In this document: positions 57,501-64,000 of the stretch, in pieces
Layout: each line of letters starts with the position of its first letter
How positions within the stretch are numbered: the first letter of the stretch is position 1
Assembly: GCF_005405885.1 (NCBI RefSeq)
Contig: NZ_BJFL01000005.1
Location: forward strand, 1 to 64,000
Reading direction: 5' to 3'
DNA from: Gandjariella thermophila
Lineage (GTDB): Bacteria; Actinomycetota; Actinomycetes; Mycobacteriales; Pseudonocardiaceae
Length of the DNA stretch: 64,000 nt
Program-made: the position numbers and the translations under genes
The notes under the pieces: model-generated
Told to the model about the DNA's origin: nothing
The model's database searches: none
Seen by the model: the letters and a program-made list of their open reading frames with translations, nothing else

Positions 57501-58043
57501 CTCGGTGCCGCGCTACGGCTGCAGGCCGACGCCGGCCTCACCGGCGGCGACCTCGGCCGGGCGGTGCGGGTGCTCGCCGAGGCCGTCGCGCTCACCTCGG
57601 CGGACGACCCGGAATACCCGCGCCGGGCGGTGCTGCTGGCCCGTGCGCGGGTGCTCGCCGGGCTGCCCCCCGACGACGCCCTGGCCGCGTGCCACGACGC
57701 GATCCGGGCCAGCGCCCGCGTTCTCGGTGAGGACCACCCGGACATCCTGCGCGCCCGGCTCGAACTCGGCAGAGTGCTGCTGCGTGCCGGGCACCTCGCC
57801 GAGGCGGCCGGTGAACTGTCCGCCGCGTCCGCGGCTTCGGCCAGGGTCCTCGGCGCGGAACATCCCACCACGCTGGCCGCGCGCTTCCACCACGCCGGCG
57901 CGCTGGCCAGGCAGAGACGGCCCGCCGAAGCCGCTCGGGAACTCGCCGAGGTGCTCGAGATCCAGACCCGGGTGCTCGGCGCCGAGCATCCCGACACGGT
58001 GGCCAGCCGGGCGGCATTGGACGCGTTGGAGCAGCCGAGATGA
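54573..58043 (+). CDS. SAV_2336-type protein with TPR-like repeats
   Basis: A 1156-residue protein. The N-terminal 60 residues (LLAVLESAGLDPQPREVAEA) and the region after a Gly/Pro-rich linker (RPATDRWLDLALVVDAEPSM, TGRRLILLVSDCVGG) match SAV_2336 N-terminal-domain proteins, a vWA-like fold with Asp/Ser residues near the metal site. The C-terminal 550 residues are repeats of the pattern LDEAVxLxRxA with intervening LRxRFExxG, that is TPR-like units. Similar proteins accompany VMAP and MoxR in actinomycete conflict systems and could be the sensor. The stop overlaps the ClC gene ATG. Confidence 0.82.
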   Translation: MSLTRLLAVLESAGLDPQPREVAEALWLAPHLRPGAAPGSGEDAARYQSPTGGRGVGGGPSAALPGGAGGAGKPAGADRGRPDPAPPGDQHPLRLPAPRGTATGEALPLRLPAADALPGKLALGRALRPLKRRVPDRRRLAVDEDLTATRIAEEGMWLPVLRPATDRWLDLALVVDAEPSMVAWQPLIAELRALLENLGAFRDVRTWSLHPTEGGGLGLSQGTSRGRLRPPAELADPTGRRLILLVSDCVGGPWHSGVVGALLRRWARGGPVAILQPLPQRLWPRTGLRPVRGRLHAPAAGVPNARLRFTRHHRRRAASRDAVPVPVLQIEPDWLAPWARLIGADGGGWMDSAVTFAAPPRPPATTEPVRAAPSRPADQVTSFHAAATPDAFRLASYLAAVPLNLPIMRLVQRVMLPASRPSHLAEVLLSGLLVTVTGGEDTRYEFAPGVREELAGYLLRSQAGRLRSELSRFFAERLGLSPREFRAAVSTPEGTGDAGLATAGPPLGHLPSAMLARWGGRYRELTALFEVDGRPRQTEASPSDAERAEELAAAAEHLLAPAWAELLGLDDRPPRPGAPGSGAEGGSFPREVLDDVEEAIRLYRQALAIGGHRARLLAGLVHALRIRHELTNSLADLHEALAIGGQALDLRVENGHLDEAAMCADLADLRLVRFHQGGKAGDLDEAVRLSRTAVDLTRHDDPARSARYTALARALRLRFDRTRRLNDLDEAMNVYQQALATAGSRAVPHLLAELAGTLRTRFEHAGSPRDLDAALATQRRAVDAVTDDPQRWRFIADLADLLRMRFEAGGTRRDLDEAVSLYRMVVLQAPPGAGQVRALRALSSAAATRFQHTGEAADLDEAVDLNQRAAETSSVGDPEHARNLSTMSALLRTRFERGGHLDDLDRAVRAARQALESTPSYHPDHVGYLEELGRVARIRFEAVGDPLDLIEAIDAFQRAADLVPADHPGRARYLTELGAALRLQADAGLTGGDLGRAVRVLAEAVALTSADDPEYPRRAVLLARARVLAGLPPDDALAACHDAIRASARVLGEDHPDILRARLELGRVLLRAGHLAEAAGELSAASAASARVLGAEHPTTLAARFHHAGALARQRRPAEAARELAEVLEIQTRVLGAEHPDTVASRAALDALEQPR

Positions 58044-59671
58044 GCATGGCACGGGGGGACGGCGAGGCGCTGCGGGCGCCGGGTCTGGGCGAGGCGGATG
58101 ATCCGCGCGGGCACGACCGCCCGCCCGGCGGCGGGCGCGGCGGCGCCGCGCGGACCGGCCGGCTGCGCCGGCTGCTGGGACTGCTGGCCCGGCTGCTCCC
58201 GAGGGACCGGGCCTACTTCCGCAGATGGGTGCCGCTCGGTGTGGTGATCGGCGCGGTCGCCGGGTTCGGCGCGATCGCCCTGCGCGGGCTGCTGGATCTG
58301 GTCACCCACGGCCTGCTCGGTGAACTCTCCGGCTTCCACCCCGCGACGGTGGCCGCCGACGGCGGTGCCCACCCGGCCAGCGGGATCGGCCGGTGGTGGG
58401 CCGTGCCCCTGGCCGTCGCCGGCGGCGCGCTGGTCAGCGCGCTGCTGGTGCGGTGGCTGGCGCCGGAGACCAGCGGGCACGGCACGGATGCCGCGATCGA
58501 CGCGATCCACCACGACCCGAAGGGCATGCGCAGCCGGGTGACGGTCGTGAAGATGGTGGCGTCGGCGCTCACTCTCGGCTCGGGTGGTTCCGGTGGCACC
58601 GAGGGCCCCGCCGCGCAGATCTCCGCGGCCTTCGGGTCCGTGGTGGCCCGGGTGTTCCGGCTCACCACCGAGGAAGCCCGGACCGCGGTGGCGGCCGGAC
58701 TCGCCTCCGGTGTCGGCGCGGTGTTCCGGGCGCCGTTCGGTGGTGCGCTGCTCGGCGTCGAACTGCCCTACCGGCGCGACATGGCCGGCGAGATGCTGGT
58801 CCCCTCGCTCATCGCGTCGATCGTGGCGTACCTGGAGTTCGGTGCGGCCTACGGTTTCGGCGCCATGTTCGGCGACCACCCGGCCCTCGCGGTGGCCGTG
58901 TACCAGTTGCCACTGTTCCTGGTGCTCGGCGTGCTGGCCGGGCTGACCGCGCGCTGCTTCTGCTGGGCGTTCTACCGCGCCAAGGCGGCCTTCGACGGGT
59001 GGGGGAGGGTTCCCTCGGTGCTGCGGCCCGCCGTGGCCGGCCTGGCCGTGGGCGCCTTCGGGTTGCTGCTGCCCGAGGTGCTCGGCACCAGCTACGGCGT
59101 CGCCCAGTCGACGATGGACCGGTACTGGCTGCTCGGCACGTCGCTGTGGGTGGTGCTGGCCTTCCCGCTCGCGAAGATCCTCGCCACGTCGCTGACGGTC
59201 GGTTCGGGCGGTTCGGGCGGGGTGTTCGGTCCCGGCATGGTGATCGGGGCGGGGGTGGGCGCGGCGTTCTGGCGGCTGCTCGCGTACACGCCGATCCCGC
59301 TACCCGATCCGGCCGTCTTCGTCCTCGTCGGGATGGCCGCCTGCCTCGGTTCCGCGATACATGCGCCGGTGGCGGTGACGGTGATGGTCGCCGAGGTGAC
59401 GGGCAGCGCCGGAGCGCTCTTCCCCGCCATCCTCGCGGTGGCAGCGGCCACGCTTGTCGTGGGCGATGTGAGCCTTTACCGGAGCCAGCCGCACAAACGG
59501 ACGAGTGTGGCGGAAGCGGATCCCGCGCCCAATCCTCCTGCCGGTGTAACCGCAGCCCTCAATGGGCACGCCGAGCGGAGTCAATTCGATCCCGGGATGG
59601 TTTCTCCGGTACCCGTGCCGGACGAGCTGACGAAGCCGGGTTGCCGATTCCCGGGCGGTGCCACCGCTTGA
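58040..59671 (+). CDS. ClC-family chloride channel/antiporter
   Basis: A 543-residue membrane protein with the ClC fold. The first anion-selectivity loop is SGGSGGTEGP, which keeps the gating glutamate of GxEGP, the second is GSGGVFGPGMVIG, and GAVFRAPFGGALLGVELPYR lies between them. No cytoplasmic CBS domains follow, and the C-tail is short and Pro-rich. The ATG overlaps the stop of the SAV_2336 gene, so the channel is produced in fixed ratio with the conflict proteins. It may be an effector that depolarises the membrane when proteolytically released or activated. That is inference. Confidence 0.88.
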   Translation: MSMARGDGEALRAPGLGEADDPRGHDRPPGGGRGGAARTGRLRRLLGLLARLLPRDRAYFRRWVPLGVVIGAVAGFGAIALRGLLDLVTHGLLGELSGFHPATVAADGGAHPASGIGRWWAVPLAVAGGALVSALLVRWLAPETSGHGTDAAIDAIHHDPKGMRSRVTVVKMVASALTLGSGGSGGTEGPAAQISAAFGSVVARVFRLTTEEARTAVAAGLASGVGAVFRAPFGGALLGVELPYRRDMAGEMLVPSLIASIVAYLEFGAAYGFGAMFGDHPALAVAVYQLPLFLVLGVLAGLTARCFCWAFYRAKAAFDGWGRVPSVLRPAVAGLAVGAFGLLLPEVLGTSYGVAQSTMDRYWLLGTSLWVVLAFPLAKILATSLTVGSGGSGGVFGPGMVIGAGVGAAFWRLLAYTPIPLPDPAVFVLVGMAACLGSAIHAPVAVTVMVAEVTGSAGALFPAILAVAAATLVVGDVSLYRSQPHKRTSVAEADPAPNPPAGVTAALNGHAERSQFDPGMVSPVPVPDELTKPGCRFPGGATA

Positions 59672-59914
59672 CGGATCAACGACCAAACTGGGCGCCCCGC
59701 CTGTTAGTGTGCTGAAGGGGCAGTTCCCGGACAGCGCGCGCTGGCAGGGCTGGGCGGCATGGGGGTGATGGCGATGGTCGCAACGGGCCGCCCGATCTCC
59801 CGGCAGAACCAGCGAGGCCGCCGGACATCCGGCCGTTCCGGGACGGGCATGCCGTGCCCCTGGTCGTTACGCACCAGCACGGTGCGGCAATACCGGTACA
59901 GGAAGGCTGGTCGC

Positions 59915-60094
59915 ATGAACGGCGGTGCGCCGGAGTTCGAGTCGGACCTCGTCGACCTGACAGGACTTCCGCTGAATCGGCTGCGGTCCCTCGACGACTC
60001 GGTGCTGTCCCATGCCATCCGTCGGGTCTTGCAGGAGCTGGACGATGCCCCGCAATTGCTCGCCGCATTCGACAACGCGATTTCCTCACCATGA
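59915..60094 (+). CDS. fxsA: FxSxx-COOH-type RiPP precursor (FxsA)
   Basis: A 59-residue precursor. The leader ESDLVDLTGLPLNRLRSLDD and SVLSHAIRRVLQELDD has the (V/L)DL-x-x-L and DxSVL(A/S)xAIRRLL pattern of FxsA proteins. The C-terminus is AAFDNAISSP: the canonical FxSxx end appears as FDNAI, with Asn for Ser and three extra residues. The ATG has AGGAAGG 8 nt upstream. The radical SAM gene follows. Radical SAM and HExxH enzymes are expected to modify the C-terminal residues. Confidence 0.75.
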   Translation: MNGGAPEFESDLVDLTGLPLNRLRSLDDSVLSHAIRRVLQELDDAPQLLAAFDNAISSP

Positions 60095-60143
60095 CCCGTC
60101 CCGACCCCCGCTCGCCGCGCGGAGCGGGGCGGGCGCCGGGACG

Positions 60144-61391
60144 GTGGACGTGTCGCTGCTGCCCCCGGTCACCGGGTCGGAAACCGTCGAATGGCCGGCC
60201 GCGCTGGACGTCGACGGCCTGCGGGCGCATGGCTGGTCGCCGATTCCGTTCCGGCAGTTCGTGCTGAAGATGCACGGTCGCTGCAACCTGGCGTGCGACT
60301 ACTGCTACCTGTACCGGATGGCCGACCAGAGTTGGCGGTCACGGCCGCCGCTGATGAGCGCGGAGACGCTGCGGCACACCGCTCGCCGGATCGCCGAGCA
60401 CGCCCACGCGCACGGCCTTTCCCGGTTACACCTGGTCCTGCACGGCGGAGAACCACTGCTCGCCGGGACATCCCGGTTGGCGGCCGCGGTGACCGAGGTC
60501 CGGCGCGCGGTCGGCCCCGGCGCGGCGGTGGCGGCGAGCGTACAGACCAACGGTTCTTGCCTGGACCGTGCCGCGCTGGACACCTTCGCCCGGCTCGGCA
60601 TCCGGGTGGGAGTGAGCCTGGACGGCGGGCGCGCCGCGACGGACCGGCACCGCCGGTATGCCAGCGGCCGCAGCAGCCACCCCGACGTGGCGCGCGCCCT
60701 GCGGCTGCTGGGCCGGCCACCGTACCGGGACCTGTTCGCCGGTCTGCTGTGCACGATCGACGTGGCCAACGATCCGGTCGGCACCTACGAGGCGCTGCTG
60801 GAGTTCGCCCCGCCGGCGGTGGACTTCCTGCTGCCACACGGCAACTGGACGGCGCCGCCGCCGGACCGGCCGGCCGATCCGGCGGTCACGCCCTACGCCG
60901 ACTGGCTGATCGCGGTGTTCGACCGCTGGTATGCGGCGCCCCGGCGGGAGACCGGCGTCCGCCTGTTCGACGAGATCCTCAACCTGCTGCTCGGCGGGAC
61001 CAGCCGGGTCGAGTCGGTGGGACTGTCCCCGGTCAGCCTGATCGTCGTGGAGACCGACGGCACCATCGAGCAGGTCGACTCGCTGCGGTCGGCCTATCCC
61101 GGCGCATCGGGTACCACGCTGAACGTGGTCGATCATTCCTTCGACACCGCGCTGGACCATCCGTCGATCGTCGCCAGGCAACTCGGGGCCGCCGCGTTGA
61201 GCGAGACCTGCCGGCGCTGCGCCATCCGTGACGTGTGCGGTGGCGGCCACTACGCGCACCGGTACCGGGCCGGCAGCGGCTTCCGCAACCCGACGGTGTA
61301 CTGCCCGGACCTGTTCCGGCTGATTGGCCACGTCCGTGCCCGGGTGCGCGCCGACCTGCGCCGGCTGTCCCGCGAGGCGGTGGGCGCATGA
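60144..61391 (+). CDS. fxsB: FxsB-type radical SAM/SPASM peptide maturase
   Basis: About 415 residues. The radical SAM cluster motif is Cys47, Cys51 and Cys54 (GRCNLACDYCYLYRM), followed by VLHGGEPLLAG and the SAM-binding VQTNG. The C-terminal SPASM-type cysteines are in ETCRRCAIRDVCGGGHYAHR and NPTVYC. FxsB-family enzymes modify FxSxx-COOH peptides. Start codons are ambiguous: GTGs at 60144 and 60150 follow fxsA, while upstream ATGs lie inside fxsA. The stop overlaps the HExxH gene ATG. Confidence 0.87.
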   Translation: MDVSLLPPVTGSETVEWPAALDVDGLRAHGWSPIPFRQFVLKMHGRCNLACDYCYLYRMADQSWRSRPPLMSAETLRHTARRIAEHAHAHGLSRLHLVLHGGEPLLAGTSRLAAAVTEVRRAVGPGAAVAASVQTNGSCLDRAALDTFARLGIRVGVSLDGGRAATDRHRRYASGRSSHPDVARALRLLGRPPYRDLFAGLLCTIDVANDPVGTYEALLEFAPPAVDFLLPHGNWTAPPPDRPADPAVTPYADWLIAVFDRWYAAPRRETGVRLFDEILNLLLGGTSRVESVGLSPVSLIVVETDGTIEQVDSLRSAYPGASGTTLNVVDHSFDTALDHPSIVARQLGAAALSETCRRCAIRDVCGGGHYAHRYRAGSGFRNPTVYCPDLFRLIGHVRARVRADLRRLSREAVGA

Positions 61392-63055
61392 CCGCCGCCT
61401 CGCCCGCCACCCGGCACCGGGTGGCCGCCGAGTTCCTGGACCGGCTCGGCGCCGGCCGGGAGGAGGAGCCGGCGCTGGCCCTGCTGCGCGACGGCCGGCT
61501 GAGCAAGCACCTGCTGATGATCCGCATGGTCCTGGACCGGGTGCCCGCGGCGGACCGGGGGCCGGCCGGGCTGGACGCGTCTTACGACCTGCTGCGGGCC
61601 GCGCAGGCACGCGACCCGCGGGGCACCGCGGCGGTGCTGCTGCACCCGCACGTCGGCGCGTGGGCGATGCACTGCCTGCGCGCCCTGCGCCGGGGCGCCA
61701 CCGGGCCGGCGCTGCACACCGACCTCGGCTACCTCAACGTACTGGCCGCCGTGGCGGCCGCCCGCGCCGGCGTCGAGTTCGCCATCAAGGTGCCGGTGCG
61801 GGACGGGGCCGTGGTCCTCCCCACCCTCGGGCTGGCCCGGCTGGGCCTGGCCGCGGACCGGGCGACCGTACGGTCCCACGCCGGGCGGCTCGCCGTGACC
61901 GCAGCCGGCACCACCGTCCACGTCCCCGCCGACCCGAGCCTGGACACGGCCGGCTGGTCCGGGCTGCGCCACCTGACGGCCACCGAGCGGACCGCCCGGA
62001 TCGACCTGCTGCTCGACGACATCGACCCGTTCCGGAGCTACCAGGGACTCACCCTGTCGCAACGGTTGAGCGCCGGCCAGGTCACGGCCTGGCAGCGGAC
62101 CTTCGAGGAGGCGTGGCGGCTGCTCGTCCGGCACCATCCCGCCCAGGCCACCGGGATCGCCAGCACGCTCCGCTCGCTGGTCCCGCTGGACGGGGCCGGC
62201 CGGCACCGCAGCGCCACGTGCCCCGAGTCCTTCGGCGCGATCGCCGCGTCGTTCCCGCCGGACGCCGCGGCGTGCGCCGCCACCCTGGTCCACGAGTTCC
62301 AGCACGCGAAGCTCGGCGCGCTGCTGGACCTGCTGCGGCTGTGCGACACCGCGCCCGGCATCGCGTGCTACGCGCCGTGGCGGGAGGACCCCCGACCGGT
62401 GGGTGCGCTGCTGCACGGCATCTACGCGCACGCGGCGGTGACCCTGTTCTGGCGGGCGCACCGCACGGTCGTGGGTCCGGCCGAGCGGGCGCGCGCCGAG
62501 TTCGAGTTCGCGCTCTGGCGCGAGCAGACCGGCTTCGCGCTGCGGCTGCTGCGCGGCTGCGGCGCCCTCACCGTGCCGGGCCGGCGATTCGCCTCGGCCA
62601 TAGCCGACGCCCTGGCCGGCTGCGCCAGCGACCCGGTGGCCGACGAGCCTGCCCGCGCGGCCCACGAAGCCGCGCTGGCGCATCGCGTTCGGTGGCGGCT
62701 GAACAATCTCCGCCCCGACCCGGCCGCGATCGAGCGGATGGCCACGGCGTGGCGTGCTGGCCGCCGCTGCCCGACCGGGCCGGCGACCGGCACGACCATC
62801 GCCGCCGGGCAGGGCGCCGCCGCCCCGGGCCGCGTCCCGGCGTGGACCCGCCGGGCGCTGACCCTGCGGCACCGTGGCGGCCCGCCCGTGGCGGCCGCGC
62901 TGCTCGGGGCGCCGGAGATCGTCGCCGCCCTGCACCGGCGGCTCCGCCGGCAGCACACCACCGTGGACCCGGCCGAACTGGCGGGCTGGCTCGCCCCGGC
63001 GCTGCCCGAGGACGGCACCGCCGGGTTCGTCGGCGCGACCGGGACCTACCAGTGA
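61388..63055 (+). CDS. HExxH-type putative peptide-modifying enzyme of the FxSxx system
   Basis: A 555-residue protein with HEFQH (His302, Glu303, His306) in LVHEFQHAKLGALLDLLRLC, the hallmark of the HEXXH-motif proteins next to fxsB. Related proteins have been described as iron/2-oxoglutarate peptide beta-hydroxylases rather than proteases. The N-terminal 200 residues (LLHPHVGAWAMHCLRALRRG) are the conserved accessory domain. The start ATG overlaps the FxsB stop, so the two enzymes are coupled and probably both act on FxsA. Confidence 0.8.
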   Translation: MTAASPATRHRVAAEFLDRLGAGREEEPALALLRDGRLSKHLLMIRMVLDRVPAADRGPAGLDASYDLLRAAQARDPRGTAAVLLHPHVGAWAMHCLRALRRGATGPALHTDLGYLNVLAAVAAARAGVEFAIKVPVRDGAVVLPTLGLARLGLAADRATVRSHAGRLAVTAAGTTVHVPADPSLDTAGWSGLRHLTATERTARIDLLLDDIDPFRSYQGLTLSQRLSAGQVTAWQRTFEEAWRLLVRHHPAQATGIASTLRSLVPLDGAGRHRSATCPESFGAIAASFPPDAAACAATLVHEFQHAKLGALLDLLRLCDTAPGIACYAPWREDPRPVGALLHGIYAHAAVTLFWRAHRTVVGPAERARAEFEFALWREQTGFALRLLRGCGALTVPGRRFASAIADALAGCASDPVADEPARAAHEAALAHRVRWRLNNLRPDPAAIERMATAWRAGRRCPTGPATGTTIAAGQGAAAPGRVPAWTRRALTLRHRGGPPVAAALLGAPEIVAALHRRLRRQHTTVDPAELAGWLAPALPEDGTAGFVGATGTYQ

Positions 63056-63058
63056 CAG

Positions 63059-63215
63059 CCTGTTCCGGAACGGGACGGACCTGCGATGACGAGCACGGGA
63101 ACGCGCCGAGGCGAAGCCCCGCGATCGCGGGGCGGGCGCCCTATCAGGCAAAACCGGAGTGTCATGTCCCTGTCGCGCCCCGGCGACGCGATCGCGGCGC
63201 GCGTTCCGGAACAGG
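63059..63215. repeat. 157-bp intergenic element with 14-bp terminal inverted repeats
   Basis: CCTGTTCCGGAACG (63059-63072) and its exact reverse complement CGTTCCGGAACAGG (63202-63215) bound the element. Inside are the palindrome CCCCGCGATCGCGGGG and, at 63083-63117, the second copy of the 35-bp repeat seen at 26185. It encodes no transposase. It resembles a MITE or other dispersed intergenic repeat, located between the HExxH gene and the TIR-NB-ARC gene. Confidence 0.65.
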
Positions 63216-63283
63216 CACTGACAGCCAGCAGCGGCGCGTGTTCGGGAAACAAGCACTGACCAACGGCATCAGGGGAGCGTGAA

Positions 63284-64000
63284 GTGGGGAATCTGACGGC
63301 CTCCGACGACGGTGTGGGCGGCATCGGCGGCGCTCCGGAACCGGCCGGCTCCGCGGGCACCGGTTTCCCCGGACGCGTCCGGATCAGCTACGTCGGCGCG
63401 GATCGCATGTGGGCCGAGTGGGTGGCGCAGCAACTGGAACGCGCCGGCCTGGTCACCGCGCTGGAACTGCAGGATCCGCTCACCGGCCGGGATCTCGCCC
63501 GGGCGCTCCGGCACACCCTGGACGGTGCCGACCGCACACTCGCGGTGTTCAGCGACGCCTACTTCCAGGCAGGCGGCCACGACCTGGCGGAATGGGCCGA
63601 CGCGTACGCCTCCGTGGGTGACCGGATCGGCCGGTTGGTGCCGGTGGTGGTCGGGCCGTGCCGGGTGCCCGACATGCCGGCACCGCTGACCTTCGTCGAG
63701 CTGTTCGACCTCGGCGAGGAGCAGGCACGGCAGCGGCTGCTGGACCGGGTCGTCGGGGCGGACGCGCCGGCCGGCGGGGTCGCGCGGGCCAGCGAGTTCC
63801 GCCATCCGGTGCGGTTTCCCGGCGAGCAGCCGGCGGTGTGGGGCCACGTGCCGCTGCGCAACGTCAACTTCACCGGGCGGGACCAGGTGCTGCTCGCGCT
63901 CCGGGAACGGATGACCACGTCGGTCACGGCGGTGGTACCGAGCGCCGTGCACGGCATGGGCGGGGTCGGCAAGACCCAACTCGCCGTGGAGTACGCCTAC
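63284..64000 (+). CDS. fxsT: TIR-like/NB-ARC protein of the FxSxx-COOH system (partial)
   Basis: The window ends inside this gene after 239 codons. Residues 30-165 form a TIR-like domain (VRISYVGADRMWAEWVAQQL, TLAVFSDAYFQAGG, IGRLVPVVVG). PAVWGHVPLRNVNFTGRDQV then leads into an NB-ARC NTPase with P-loop VHGMGGVGKTQLAVEYAY. The family normally continues with TPR repeats to 800-1300 residues. It would be the STAND sensor/effector protein of the cassette. The GTG at 63284 is the likely start. Confidence 0.87.
   Translation, partial: MGNLTASDDGVGGIGGAPEPAGSAGTGFPGRVRISYVGADRMWAEWVAQQLERAGLVTALELQDPLTGRDLARALRHTLDGADRTLAVFSDAYFQAGGHDLAEWADAYASVGDRIGRLVPVVVGPCRVPDMPAPLTFVELFDLGEEQARQRLLDRVVGADAPAGGVARASEFRHPVRFPGEQPAVWGHVPLRNVNFTGRDQVLLALRERMTTSVTAVVPSAVHGMGGVGKTQLAVEYAY

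Noticed and set aside
60091-60267. ATG overlapping the fxsA stop as the start of fxsB
   Set aside because: That ATG is in a different frame and runs to a stop at 60267 with an Arg/Cys-rich shadow translation; the radical SAM frame begins at the GTG near 60144.

Overview
This window is chromosomal DNA of a very high-G+C actinomycete. GTG starts and third-position G/C dominate, and the core gene order closely follows the Mycobacterium tuberculosis block Rv1002c to Rv1021 (from memory: pmt, rsmI, pabB, metG, tatD, rpfB, rsmA, ispE, an acyl-AMP ligase, pth, rplY, prsA, glmU, tRNA-Gln, a TetR gene, mfd, mazG). The accessory genes (VMAP/SAV_2336 modules, an FxSxx-COOH cassette, a graspetide locus, Uma2 remnants) suggest a filamentous member of the Pseudonocardiales or a close relative. 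I cannot name a genus.

Positions 1-13,700 form an accessory region. It opens with a patchwork of an IS5-like transposase tail and the 3' end of a group II intron, next to a truncated STAS gene. Two paralogous STAND (NB-ARC) regulators with LuxR-type helix-turn-helix ends follow. Then come a membrane Ser/Thr kinase, a very large CHAT-protease/STAND/repeat protein, a hotdog thioesterase-like protein, a membrane protein carrying a PemK/MazF-like domain, and an MmpS-like lipoprotein.

Positions 13,851-28,068 are conserved housekeeping genes: protein O-mannosyltransferase, rsmI, pabB, metG-tatD, rpfB-rsmA, a SAM riboswitch with a 55-codon ORF directly behind it, a lone metN, ispE and an ABC-F ATPase. 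Positions 28,207-32,214 interrupt the synteny with a graspetide (omega-ester RiPP) locus. Its precursor, ATP-grasp ligase and methyltransferase all carry lesions, while its regulator looks intact. Synteny then resumes (fadD-like, pth between two DivIVA-motif genes, rplY, prsA, glmU, GGDEF protein, tRNA-Gln, hydrolase, desaturase, TetR, VanZ, mfd, SurA-like lipoprotein, mazG). A 39-bp tandem repeat that reads as an open frame bridges the last two genes.

Positions 51,160-64,000 hold two adjacent regulated conflict or signalling cassettes. The first is a VMAP-type system: Trypco1-like protein, trypsin/VMAP-C protease, MoxR AAA+ ATPase and SAV_2336/TPR protein, translationally coupled to a ClC channel. 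The second is an FxSxx-COOH system: FxsA precursor, FxsB radical SAM/SPASM enzyme, HExxH peptide-modifying enzyme and a TIR-NB-ARC protein cut by the window edge.

Several housekeeping genes (pmt, rsmI, metG, ispE, fadD-like, tetR) have a TAnnnT -10 hexamer ending 6-7 nt before the start codon, as expected for leaderless mRNAs.
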